The notes beneath the pieces are model-generated. The model was not told the DNA's origin and searched no databases. It saw only the letters and a program-made list of their open reading frames with translations. Source: Haladaptatus sp. DYF46 (GTDB lineage: Archaea; Halobacteriota; Halobacteria; Halobacteriales; Haladaptataceae). Taken from it: a stretch of 64,000 nt of DNA. Position numbers and translations under genes: made by a program. Below are positions 33,097-41,829 of this stretch, one piece after another. Position 1 is the stretch's first letter, and every line of letters begins with the position of its first letter. The stretch covers positions 682,001 to 746,000 of the forward strand of contig NZ_JAJFAY010000001.1 of the NCBI RefSeq assembly GCF_021083305.1, read 5' to 3'.

Positions 33097-34527
33097 ATGT
33101 CACAGAAACCGATCCATCGACGGGAACAACTCTACATCGATGGCGAGTGGCTAGACACCGACGGCACGCTCGACGTGACCGACCTCGCCGACGGTGGCGT
33201 CTTCGCCGAAGTCGCCGCCGCGGATGCCGAACAGGCGGACAACGCACTCGCTGCGACGGAGCGAGCGGAGTCAGCCATGCGCGAGACGACCATCCCCCAG
33301 CGCGCCCAGTGGATGGAAGACATCGCGGACGGACTCCTCGAACGCAAAGAGGAGTTGGCCGAGGTCATCGTTCGGGAGGCCGGAAAGCCGATTTCGAGCG
33401 CGCGCGGCGAAGTCGAAAGCGCATCCGAGCGGTTCCGCCGCGCGGCCGAGGAGGCCCACGAACTGCAGGGCGAGTTCCGCCAAGGGACGACGAGCGGCCA
33501 CGAGGGATGGGAGGCCATCCTCAAGCCCGAACCCGTGGGAACCATTCTGGCGATTACGCCGTACAACTACCCCCTCGCGACGACCGCGCTGGAGGTCGCT
33601 CCGGCGCTCGCGGCGGGTAACTGCGTCATCCTCAAACCAGCCAGCAAGACGCCGGTGAGTGCGGCTATCCTCGCCGAGGTGATTTCCGAGGTCGGACTCC
33701 CGAAAGGGGCGTTCAACTTCACGCCGGGTCGCGGCAGCGAAATCGGGGATCTGCTCGTCGGCGACGACCGCATCAACATGATAACCATGACCGGCAGCAG
33801 CGCGGCCGGGAAACACGTCGCGCACAAGAGCGGCATGGTCAATCTGCACATGGAACTCGGCGGCAACGCGCCCGCCGTCATCTTCCCGGACGCGGACCTC
33901 TCGGAGGTCGCCGGTGCCTGCACGAAAGGCTCGTTCAAATACGCCGGTCAGCGGTGTTCCGCCGTCAGCAGGGTACTCGCCCACGGGAGCGTCCACGACG
34001 AAGTCGTCGACCGAATCGACGCCGCCATGGACGACTGGACCGTCGGCGACCTCTTCGACGAGGACACGCAGATGGGTCCCCTCATCAGTGAAGACCAAGC
34101 CGAATGGGTCGAGGAACTCGTCGAAGACGCGGTGGAGAAGGGTGCCGACTTGGTTCGCGGCGGCGACCGCGACGGGCAGTTCTTCGAACCGACGCTGTTG
34201 GCGAACGTCCCGCACGACGCCCGAATCATTCACGAGGAACAGTTCGGCCCTGTCGCGGCGGTGACGACCTTCGAAACCGAGGAGGAAGCCCTCGAAATCT
34301 CGAACGGCGGCGATTTGGCGCTCGACGCCGCCGTCTTCACGGACGACTACGACCGCGCACGCCGGATGGCCGACAAACTCGACGCCGGCGCGGTTCGCAT
34401 CAACGGCGCGCCGAGCCACGGACTGGGAGACATCCCGTTCGGCGGCAACAAGGGCTCGGGAATCGGTCGGCAGGGTCTCCACCTGACCATCGAGGAGATG
34501 GTTCGGCAGAAGAGCATCATCCTGTAA
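33097..34527 (+). CDS. NAD(P)-dependent aldehyde dehydrogenase (lactaldehyde/GAPN-like)
   Basis: 476 residues. Catalytic Cys287 (GQRCSAV), general base Glu253 (MELGGNAP) and Asn157 (TPYNYPL) are all present, with the oligomerisation tail ending EEMVRQKSIIL. Sequence details (ITPYNYPLATTALEVAP, the IGRQGLH end) resemble archaeal lactaldehyde and non-phosphorylating glyceraldehyde-3-phosphate dehydrogenases. The old yellow enzyme divergent to it suggests aldehyde/enal detoxification, though sugar oxidation is equally possible. Confidence 0.9.
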   Translation: MSQKPIHRREQLYIDGEWLDTDGTLDVTDLADGGVFAEVAAADAEQADNALAATERAESAMRETTIPQRAQWMEDIADGLLERKEELAEVIVREAGKPISSARGEVESASERFRRAAEEAHELQGEFRQGTTSGHEGWEAILKPEPVGTILAITPYNYPLATTALEVAPALAAGNCVILKPASKTPVSAAILAEVISEVGLPKGAFNFTPGRGSEIGDLLVGDDRINMITMTGSSAAGKHVAHKSGMVNLHMELGGNAPAVIFPDADLSEVAGACTKGSFKYAGQRCSAVSRVLAHGSVHDEVVDRIDAAMDDWTVGDLFDEDTQMGPLISEDQAEWVEELVEDAVEKGADLVRGGDRDGQFFEPTLLANVPHDARIIHEEQFGPVAAVTTFETEEEALEISNGGDLALDAAVFTDDYDRARRMADKLDAGAVRINGAPSHGLGDIPFGGNKGSGIGRQGLHLTIEEMVRQKSIIL

Positions 34528-34610
34528 GTCGAACTCTTTCCAACTTTTGTCGTCCGATTCGTCAGCAGTGGATCCGTTCAGGTTGGTTTTTCATCGCTCC
34601 GTCATGGTTT

Positions 34611-34904
34611 CTGTCTCGTGGTTCCTGTCTCGTGGTTTCTGTCCCATGATCTCTGTCTCGTGGTTTCTGTCCCATGATCTCTGTCTCGTGGTTTCTGTCC
34701 CATGATCTCTGTCTCGTGGTTTCTGTCCCATGATCTCTGTCTCGTGGTTTCTGTCCCATGATCTCTGTCTCGTGGTTTCTGTCCCATGATCTCTGTCTCG
34801 TGGTTTCTGTCCCATGATCTCTGTCTCGTGGTTTCTGTCCCATGATCTCTGTCTCGTGGTTTCTGTCCCATGGTTTCTGTCCCATGGTTTCTATCACACG
34901 GTTC
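34611..34904. repeat. 14/28-bp minisatellite beside the replication origin
   Basis: Twenty-one head-to-tail 14-bp units. Two variants alternate, CTGTCTCGTGGTTT and CTGTCCCATGATCT, forming eight perfect 28-bp dimers at 34625-34848, with degenerate units at both ends (34611-34624, 34849-34904). As 28 is not a multiple of 3, all minus-strand frames stay open across it, which creates false 74-111 codon ORFs. The array ends 11 bp before the first ORB, and its GTTTCTGT core resembles the ORB end GTTCCKCTGT. Confidence 0.9.
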
Positions 34905-34915
34905 CATACCGACGT

Positions 34916-35917
34916 ACCCCGTCGTTCCTCTGTGTCTGACGGGCCGGACGGTCGAGAAGTGGTCTGCGGTTTCGCCGAGTCGTGATCGGTACGAACTCCT
35001 TTTTCACGCTACGATGCCGGTTTATTACGTGTTTGGGATTTTCGGGACGGGGACCCGTTCTTCGTTCGAACCCCGCCGTTCCGCTGTCTTTCAGTACGTC
35101 GGATCCGCGGGGTTTACTCACCACCGTCGTTCCGCTGTTTCTTGTTCTTTTCGAGAAAAAATCCGATTTCATGATGGAACGTACATCTTCGAGAGAGGAC
35201 GTCGATATCTTCGAACGACGAAGGACGACCCGCCGAATTCACGACCGTGGGGTGATCGCTCGCGACCACAACCGAGTGGTAGAGTTCTGCCGGTCGTGAA
35301 ACGACGTCGATCGTGAAACCCGTCACCCGCGGGACCCCGCCGTTCCGCTGTTCGCATCGGTCGCCGGATTCCTCGCAGGGGACGTGCGTGCCGCCGGAGC
35401 GGTCAAACCACCCCATCGTTCCGCTGTTTTTGGTATTCCCGTGGGTAATCGAGTAGGATGAAAACTTTTGAAAGGTGGTGAGTTTGTTTCAGTACCCCGT
35501 CGTTCCTCTGTTATTATGATAGTCGTCGTTAGTTACACTCCGTCGAAAGGAATCCACGAATGAATGCGGAACGCCGGTCGGTGTGAGATATCGATCAGTG
35601 TGAAATGTCGGTCGGTATGGAATGCCGGTCGGTACGCTCGGGAACCGTTGTCCGAATACTCCACGTGGCTCACACGGGGTGAATGCACGCTTCGTCCCAC
35701 GCCACTGATTGACATAGGACATACACCGCCGTTCCGCTGTCTTTTGTTCGAAATGGCTCGCTTGCTCCGCGCATTACCGACTCGAACGGTAGTTCTTCCC
35801 CGCCTTACCGTTCCCCTGTTCTCTATAGTCGTGTGGAGTCGGTTGGCGTGGTGGCGTTTCCGTTGTTTCCGATGTCCAGTTTGATTTATGATGACCCCCA
35901 CCCCTCTGTTCCGCTGT
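34916..35917 (+). repeat. Array of ORB-like origin recognition boxes
   Basis: 18-mers of consensus ACCCCGYCGTTCCKCTGT, all in one orientation, ending at 34933, 35087, 35138, 35351, 35427, 35511, 35740, 35819 (degenerate) and 35917. Reverse-complemented they read ACAGMGGAACGRCGGGGT, which shares the GGAA...GGGGT layout of archaeal ORBs. Spacings range from 51 to 229 nt. These are predicted Orc1/Cdc6 binding sites, probably for the protein encoded at 36352. Confidence 0.75.
35576..35638. repeat. 17-bp iteron-like tandem repeat in the origin
   Basis: Three 17-bp near-repeats (35576-35592, 35593-35609, 35610-35626) of pattern GGTCGGTRTGRAATGYC and a partial fourth from 35627, between two ORBs. 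A role in initiator binding is speculative. Confidence 0.55.
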
Positions 35918-35987
35918 ATCCGCGCTCAAAGGTCGGTGGTAGAAAACACGATCGGTTGGAAAGCCGAACGGTGGGGAATATTACGGC

Positions 35988-36008
35988 GACTATTTCGTCG
36001 AAATAGTC
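35988..36008. other. Perfect 21-bp palindrome in the AT-rich part of the origin
   Basis: GACTATTTCG-T-CGAAATAGTC, 10-bp arms around one base, followed by a T6 run. It lies between the last direct ORB (35917) and the inverted ORB (36108), where the unwinding element is expected. Confidence 0.6.
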
Positions 36009-36107
36009 TTTTTTGACCGGTTTGCGGGTATCGTTGTGTTGGCCGTCTCTTGAACGTTTCCTTTCTAGAAATCGCTTCCACCCCCCACCCACCCATTTCC
36101 CACCAAC

Positions 36108-36125
36108 TCAGCGGAATCGAGGGGT
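36108..36125 (-). other. Inverted ORB-like box
   Basis: TCAGCGGAATCGAGGGGT matches the reverse complement of the array consensus at 13 of 18 positions and is followed by a G-string. A weaker reverse copy is at 36159-36176. Opposed ORBs flanking an AT-rich core are characteristic of haloarchaeal origins. Confidence 0.55.
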
Positions 36126-36351
36126 GGGGGTAGTATTTAAACAATCGAGACAGAAGAAACAGAGGAATCAGAGGAACTCTCGGTGTCGCCGCCCAGATCG
36201 TGACTCCCGGTCGGTTCAAATTCGCAGCTACGGCGTGAAACCGACGGTCTCGAACACTCTTGCGGGATACCCCCGATACAGATGAAACTCAGGAATCACA
36301 GGAACGGGTGGTTCGGAAGCGTTATGGTACTCCTCCGTTTGCGAAAAAACA

Positions 36352-37566
36352 ATGGGTACATTCGAGTTCGTTCGCGAACATTCTCCGTACAAAAATCGCG
36401 AGGCGCTGCTGGACGATTATACGCCCGATACGTTGGTGGGCCGTGATTCCGAGTTGGAGGAGTACCACGGGGCGCTTCAACCCGCGATTTACGGAGAACA
36501 ACCGGACAACATCTTCCTCTACGGGAAGGCCGGTGTGGGGAAAACCGCGGCGACGCGATTTCTGCTCGACAAACTGGAGAACAACGCCGACGACTACGAC
36601 GACCTCGACATCTTCACCGAACTGGTCAACTGCGACGGCCTCAACTCCAGTTACCGCGTGGCGAGCCATCTGGTGAACACGCTTCGTGACCCCGCCAACC
36701 GCATCAGCGAAACCGGCTATTCGCGCTCGCAGGTGTACGAGTTGATGTGGGACGAACTCGACAGCCACGGCGGCATCATCCTCCTCGTACTGGACGAAAT
36801 CGACCACCTCAAGGACGACAGCATCCTGTATCAACTTTCGCGCGCACGCGAGAACGGCAACTTGACGGAAGCCAGAATCGGCCTCATCGGTATCAGCAAC
36901 GACCTCACCTTTCGCGACGGTCTCTCACCGAAAGTTCGTTCCTCCCTCTGTGAACGTTCCATCTCCTTTTCGACCTACGACGCCAACGAACTCCGCGCCG
37001 TCCTCGACCAGCGGCGGGAAGTCGCGTTCAAAAACGACGTGCTGACCGAGGACGTGATTCCCCTCTGTGCCGCGTTCGGCGCGCAGGAGTCCGGCGACGC
37101 GCGAAAAGCCCTCGACTTGCTCCTCAAGGCGGGGGACCTCGCACGCGAGGAGAACGCGGAACGGGTGTCCGAAGAACACGTCCGCCGGGGCCGTGACCTC
37201 CTCGAACGCGAGCAGGTGGCCCGCGGCATCGCGGACCTGAACGACCACGAGCGACTGGTCGTCTACGCCCTCGCGACGCTCGAAGCGGAAGGCGAGACGC
37301 CCGCCCGGTCGCGCGAAATCTACTCCCGATACAAAGCGCTCTCGGTGACGGCCCAGCGCGAAGCCCTGACCGCTCGATGGCTTCGGGAACATCTGGACGA
37401 CCTCGCCATGCTCGGCATCCTCTCGGTGTCCGAAATAAACGAGGGGTCGGCCGGTGGAAAGTATCGGGAGTACGCGCTCCAACAGGACCTCGCCGTGGTC
37501 CTCGACGCGCTCGAAGAGACGCTCGAAGCCATGGGGGTTCACACGAGCGTCAAGGGCTACGTCTGA
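36352..37566 (+). CDS. Orc1/Cdc6 replication initiator
   Basis: 404 residues, AAA+ plus winged helix. Walker A GKAGVGKT at 58-65, Walker B LVLDEID ending at 151, sensor 1 Asn183 (GISND), sensor 2 region ESGDARKALDLLLKAG, and a C-terminal winged helix from about 300. It binds ORBs and loads MCM at the origin. The N-terminus (FVREHSPYKNREALLDDYTP) belongs to the additional haloarchaeal Orc paralogues rather than the main oriC1-type protein as I recall it, so this may be a secondary origin. Placed directly downstream of the ORB array. Confidence 0.92.
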   Translation: MGTFEFVREHSPYKNREALLDDYTPDTLVGRDSELEEYHGALQPAIYGEQPDNIFLYGKAGVGKTAATRFLLDKLENNADDYDDLDIFTELVNCDGLNSSYRVASHLVNTLRDPANRISETGYSRSQVYELMWDELDSHGGIILLVLDEIDHLKDDSILYQLSRARENGNLTEARIGLIGISNDLTFRDGLSPKVRSSLCERSISFSTYDANELRAVLDQRREVAFKNDVLTEDVIPLCAAFGAQESGDARKALDLLLKAGDLAREENAERVSEEHVRRGRDLLEREQVARGIADLNDHERLVVYALATLEAEGETPARSREIYSRYKALSVTAQREALTARWLREHLDDLAMLGILSVSEINEGSAGGKYREYALQQDLAVVLDALEETLEAMGVHTSVKGYV

Positions 37567-37591
37567 GTTCGCGTTCGACGGATACGACCTC

Positions 37592-38920
37592 TCACACGAT
37601 GTCTTCGAGTTCCGATTCCATCGAAGACACCCCGTTCTCTATCGATTTTCGTTCGAAGTAGAGCACCTCGGCGGCGACGACGGCAACTGTGATGCCAGCG
37701 ACCGTCCAGAAAACCGGGTTTTCGCTCGTGTAGAGATGCCAGAGGAGTGCCGCGATGGTCGCTATCGCGCCGACCGTTCCGACCGCGGGGACGACGCTCG
37801 TTTTTACGTCGTCGCCGCTCCGATTTCTGAACGCCAAATAGCTCGCGGCGCCGAAGATGGTGATGAACGCGAGCGAGGCGAACGAGGAGATCCCGTCCAA
37901 ACTCCCGAGAACGGTGAACGCCGCCGTCAGGGTACCGAGGATCACCAACGCACGGACGGGTTCGCCGTCCCCGTTGCCGCCCACCTGTGCGGGAAGGTAG
38001 TCCTCGGACACCATCTTGTTTAGCAGTCGGGAGGAACTGAACAGCGTCGCGTTGATCGCGCTCCCGGTGGAAAACAGCGCGGCGATGGAGATGAGGACGA
38101 ATCCGGCCTCCCCGAGGAACGGTCTCGCGGCGACGGCCAACGCGGTTTCCGCGTTCTGCTGGATGACCTGTGGCGAGACGAGGTCGGTCGTCACGACGGC
38201 GACGATGATGTACAGGCCGGTGACGCCGACGATTGAAATGTAGATGGCCTTCCGTATCGTCTCGGCGGGATTTTTGATGCTGTCGCGGTCGAACAACAGG
38301 AGTTCCCAGCCCTCGAACGCGACGAACGAGAGGGCTGCTGCGATGACGGGACCGACGCCGAACTGGGCCAATCCGGAGCGAAGTTTTCCGTGTTTGAATC
38401 CGTAGTAAATGCCGCCGAAACCGAACACGAGGAGAATGGCCACTTTCAACCCGACGAGCACGTCTTCGGTTCGGCCCGACGCGTGTGCGCCGAGGACGTT
38501 GAGACCGACGAACAGGACGATGACGAGCGCCGAGATGAACGGACGGGCGGGAACGCCGCCGACCGTCCTGACGCCGAGGAGTTCGGTGAAGTAGCCGCCG
38601 AACGCGAAGGCGTACATCGCCATCGTTCCGATGTACCCGACGACGAACGTCCACCCGGTCATTCCCGCCAATTTCGTACTCCCGGTGAACCGCTCGATGT
38701 AGGTGAGCGGTCCATCGTCGTCATCCTTCGAGAGGTCTCCGAGCCGGATGAACGAGTACCCCGCCGCCAGTGCGATGATTCCCGCGACGATGAACGCGAG
38801 CCACGCGAGCGTGTCCGCAGCGGACGCGACGACGCCCAGAACGGCGAAAATACCGCCGCCGACCATCCCACCGACCGCCATCGATATCGACTCGGTCAAC
38901 CCGATCTTTTCGGACGCCAT
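37592..38920 (-). CDS. APC-superfamily amino acid permease
   Basis: 442 residues with about 12 helices. SISMAVGGMVGGGIFAVLGV is the TM1 substrate-binding signature (G-x-G-I-F) and FVAFEGWELLLFDRDSIKNP the TM6 region with E-x-W in place of the commoner E-x. Probably a proton- or sodium-coupled amino acid or polyamine transporter. Convergent with orc1/cdc6, whose stop is 25 nt away. Confidence 0.88.
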   Translation of the reverse strand: MASEKIGLTESISMAVGGMVGGGIFAVLGVVASAADTLAWLAFIVAGIIALAAGYSFIRLGDLSKDDDDGPLTYIERFTGSTKLAGMTGWTFVVGYIGTMAMYAFAFGGYFTELLGVRTVGGVPARPFISALVIVLFVGLNVLGAHASGRTEDVLVGLKVAILLVFGFGGIYYGFKHGKLRSGLAQFGVGPVIAAALSFVAFEGWELLLFDRDSIKNPAETIRKAIYISIVGVTGLYIIVAVVTTDLVSPQVIQQNAETALAVAARPFLGEAGFVLISIAALFSTGSAINATLFSSSRLLNKMVSEDYLPAQVGGNGDGEPVRALVILGTLTAAFTVLGSLDGISSFASLAFITIFGAASYLAFRNRSGDDVKTSVVPAVGTVGAIATIAALLWHLYTSENPVFWTVAGITVAVVAAEVLYFERKSIENGVSSMESELEDIV

Positions 38921-39189
38921 AAATTACCTATCGTATTCCACTGTCTCAATAGTACCGCCCGAGTATCAGAACGCATACGATATCGACGACCCGCGAGTCG
39001 GTCGGATAAACGTACGGAACGGGCGGTTCCCGAAACGAGGGAACGACCGGGTAACGAGCGCCTTCCCGGTTGGAAATCGAGTTGTCTGGGTTACTACCGA
39101 AAGTAGGCGGTTCATTCCCGGCCTTCGCGACGTTCAAGCGGTGAACGATGGCCGTCGTTTATCGGCCTTCTCGGCAAGGCCTTTTCGGG

Positions 39190-39885
39190 ATGAGAGACGA
39201 CCAACAGACACAGGCGCATTCGCGACGACGGTTTCTGACAGTGACTGGCGGAACGCTCGTCGGTATGACGGCCATCGGGTCCGCCCGGCAGAAGGGATCG
39301 CAGTCCGAATCGTTCCAACTCGGCGGGCGCGTGCAGGGCTGGCAAGGGCAAGCGCCGAACTCCATCGAGGGGAAGAAGAACCCCACGCTCTCGCTACAGA
39401 CCGGACAGACGTATCAGGTGACGTGGAAGAACCTCGACGGGCAACCGCACGACTTCGCCCTCCAAAACTCGGACGGAAAGAACCTGAAGGTCATCTACCC
39501 GAACGTTCAGACGAACACGAACGGCAGCGGAAACATGGGCGGCGGTGGCAACATGGGCGGCGGGAACGGTGGCGGCAACACGAGTCCGCCCAACAACGCC
39601 ATCGCGAAGACGAAAATCGTCAGCAAAAAGGGCGCGACCCAGACGCTCCGGTTCGTCGCCACGGAGGACGTCGAACACTACATCTGTACGGTCCATCCGA
39701 CGACGATGAAAGGGAAGGTGGAGACGAGCGGCAAAGGAGGGTCCAACGGTGGAAGCGGCGACCACATGGGCGGAAACGGTAACCACAGTGGAAATGGTGA
39801 CCACATGGGCGGAAACGGTAACCACAGTGGAAACGGCGACCACAGTGGGGACAACGGTGACCACGGTGGAAACGACGGTAACTGA
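39190..39885 (+). CDS. Tat-exported blue-copper (cupredoxin) protein with His/Met-rich tail
   Basis: 231 residues. SRRRFLTVTGG is the twin-arginine motif. The cupredoxin fold holds type-1 copper ligands His (QPHDFAL) and Cys-Thr-Val-His-x3-Met (ICTVHPTTM). A Gly/Asn/Met insert (GSGNMGGGGNMGGGNGGG) lies between strands, and the last ~50 residues are Gly/Asn/Asp with regularly spaced His and Met. It is an extracellular electron carrier or copper-handling protein. ATG 39190 starts the signal; upstream in-frame 39148 is rejected. Confidence 0.85.
   Translation: MRDDQQTQAHSRRRFLTVTGGTLVGMTAIGSARQKGSQSESFQLGGRVQGWQGQAPNSIEGKKNPTLSLQTGQTYQVTWKNLDGQPHDFALQNSDGKNLKVIYPNVQTNTNGSGNMGGGGNMGGGNGGGNTSPPNNAIAKTKIVSKKGATQTLRFVATEDVEHYICTVHPTTMKGKVETSGKGGSNGGSGDHMGGNGNHSGNGDHMGGNGNHSGNGDHSGDNGDHGGNDGN
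39766..39843 (+). repeat. 39-bp tandem duplication coding a metal-binding-like tail
   Basis: Two copies (39766-39804, 39805-39843) encode MGGNGNHSGNGDH twice, followed by a third degenerate unit. The duplication keeps the reading frame and multiplies His/Met positions. Confidence 0.7.
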
Positions 39886-39959
39886 CCGCAAGTAGCGACC
39901 TCCTCGTTTTCCGCGGAAGCGGCAACTAGAACTAACCGACGGCCGATCTAACTGGAGGT

Positions 39960-40730
39960 ATGAACGCGAAGACGGGGTTCGTCACGCAGGTGGGAATGGA
40001 GTACGAGGAAGCGTTCGAGGTGGCGGGGGACCTCGGGTTCGACTACGTGGAGTTGATGATGGACGGCGCGAACGAGCGTACCCGCGTGGACCCCGACGCG
40101 ATGCGAGCGCGGGCGGAAGAATGTGGTCTCTCCCTCGCGGTCCACCTGCCGTTCGCGTTGGATATCGGGTCCCCATTCGAACACGTCCGCGAGGGCGCGG
40201 TTCGGGAAGTACAGGCGGCAATCGAGACGGCGCGTTCGTTCGGCGCGATGAAAGGGGTCGTCCACGCGAGTTCCAAGGCGTGGAGACCCGCCTATGACGA
40301 GGAGGAGATACAAGAAAACATCGTCCAGTCCGTGACGACGCTCGACGAGTTCGCCGACGAACGCGGGTTCGAACTCTGCGTCGAGAACATCCCGGACGGG
40401 TGGATTTCGACCCACGAATTCGATCGCCTGTTCGCGGAGACGGACGCGTCAATGACGCTCGATACGGGTCACGCACGAATCGACGGATTGGACTCCGACG
40501 GCATCGCCGCGTTCGTCGGGCGACACGGCGACCGAATCTCCCACTTCCACCTGAACGATACCCGCGGACCGTCGGACGAACATCTCCCGTTCGGCGCGGG
40601 AACGCTCGATTTTCGTGCCATCTTCGAAGCGCTCCCCGACGACTGGGAGGGGACGCTCTCGCTCGAAGTGTTCACCCTCGATTACGGCTACATCGAGACG
40701 AGCAAGGCGTATCTTGACGAACTGCTGTGA
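39960..40730 (+). CDS. Sugar phosphate isomerase/epimerase (AP endonuclease 2-like TIM barrel)
   Basis: 256 residues, xylose-isomerase-like barrel. Metal-binding positions are visible as CVENIPDG (Glu), LDTGHARIDG (Asp/His), HFHLNDTRG (His) and LSLEVF (Glu). The substrate is unknown. It is followed after 70 nt by a PfkB sugar kinase, suggesting a short sugar catabolic unit. Confidence 0.85.
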   Translation: MNAKTGFVTQVGMEYEEAFEVAGDLGFDYVELMMDGANERTRVDPDAMRARAEECGLSLAVHLPFALDIGSPFEHVREGAVREVQAAIETARSFGAMKGVVHASSKAWRPAYDEEEIQENIVQSVTTLDEFADERGFELCVENIPDGWISTHEFDRLFAETDASMTLDTGHARIDGLDSDGIAAFVGRHGDRISHFHLNDTRGPSDEHLPFGAGTLDFRAIFEALPDDWEGTLSLEVFTLDYGYIETSKAYLDELL

Positions 40731-40800
40731 CGCACGGCGATGACCCACGAACCGAACCGCGGAGGCAAATCCTTTCCTGCTCGCCCTCCCACGGAAAATC

Positions 40801-41757
40801 ATGACGCAATCGACACCGCGGATTCTCGTTTCGGGCGAGACGCTGATAGATTTCCTGCCGGAGCGACCCGGGCCGCTCTCGGAGGTGCCGACGTTCGAGC
40901 GCCGTCCCGGCGGCGCGCCCGCGAACGTCGCCGTGGCGCTCTCCCGACTGGACGAGACGCCGTGGTTCTGGACCCGAATCGCGCGCGACCCGTTCGGCGA
41001 TTTCCTAGCCGAGACGCTCGATGCCGATTTGCCGGACCGATTCGTCGAGCGCGACGCGGACGCGAAGACGACGCTGGCGTTCGTGACCCACGACGAGGCG
41101 AACGACCGGGCGTTTACCTTCTACCGCGACAGGACAGCGGACACGCGACTGGAACCCGGCGGCGTCCCGGACGAGGCGCTCGCGGAACTCGAATGGGTGT
41201 ACGTGGGCGGCGTGATGTTGGCGAGCGACCCGGCGCGGACCGCGACGTTCGACCTCGTGGAACGCGCCCGCGCGGCCGACTGTTCCGTCGTCTTCGACCC
41301 GAACGCGCGACCGGAACTCTGGCCGGAGGACGGGTTCGCGGAGGCGGTGGACGAGATGTTCGGCTTCGTCGACGTGGTGAAAGCGACGCCCGAGGACCTC
41401 GAAATGGCCGGTTTCGACGCGGAGGAGACGACGCGACTCGCGGCGAGCGTGTGCGAGACCGGGCCGCACACCTGCCTGCTAACGATGGGAGAAGAGGGAG
41501 CGTACGCACACGCGACGGACGAGGCCCCGTGGAATGCGGGTTCGGCGAGCCATTCCGGGTACGACGTGTCCGTCGTGGACACGACCGGTGCGGGCGATGC
41601 CTTCACCGCGGGTGCGTTGGCGGCGTTGGCCGACGGGAAGTCCCTGGACTCCGTCCTCGGATTCGCCAACGCCGTTGCCGCCCTGACGACAACCGAACCG
41701 GGTGCGATGACGGCGCTCCCCGACCGAGATGCGGTCGACGAATTACGAGATACGTAA
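40801..41757 (+). CDS. PfkB-family carbohydrate kinase (fructokinase-like)
   Basis: 318 residues. N-terminal RRPGGAPANVAVALSRL and C-terminal DTTGAGDAFTAGALAAL are the two PfkB signatures; the Asp of GAGD is the catalytic base. Specificity is probably fructose or a 2-keto-3-deoxy sugar acid, undetermined. Downstream of the isomerase/epimerase gene on the same strand. Confidence 0.88.
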   Translation: MTQSTPRILVSGETLIDFLPERPGPLSEVPTFERRPGGAPANVAVALSRLDETPWFWTRIARDPFGDFLAETLDADLPDRFVERDADAKTTLAFVTHDEANDRAFTFYRDRTADTRLEPGGVPDEALAELEWVYVGGVMLASDPARTATFDLVERARAADCSVVFDPNARPELWPEDGFAEAVDEMFGFVDVVKATPEDLEMAGFDAEETTRLAASVCETGPHTCLLTMGEEGAYAHATDEAPWNAGSASHSGYDVSVVDTTGAGDAFTAGALAALADGKSLDSVLGFANAVAALTTTEPGAMTALPDRDAVDELRDT

Positions 41758-41829
41758 CTTTCACTTCGGGATTCGTAACGCCACTTTTAAGCCTTTAACG
41801 TGGAATCGAAGAACAGAGAATCACCGAGA

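Larger units (their letters stand above)
34905..36351. other. Predicted replication origin upstream of orc1/cdc6
   Basis: A 1.45-kb gene-free stretch directly upstream of an orc1/cdc6 gene. It holds nine same-orientation ORB-like boxes, a 17-bp tandem repeat, an AT-rich segment around 35930-36060 with a perfect palindrome, a C/G-string region (36070-36130), and at least one oppositely oriented ORB at 36108-36125. Haloarchaeal origins consist of inverted ORBs flanking an AT-rich unwinding element next to an orc gene, which this matches. Whether the origin is chromosomal or on a megaplasmid is unknown. Confidence 0.8.

Noticed and set aside
34611..34904. CRISPR array
   Set aside because: 28-bp repeats are contiguous with no spacers between them and no cas genes are present.
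34562..34907. Three overlapping minus-strand ORFs of 74-111 codons with repeats such as DRNHETEIMG
   Set aside because: They are produced by the 28-bp minisatellite, which keeps all minus-strand frames open; no promoter or other coding evidence.
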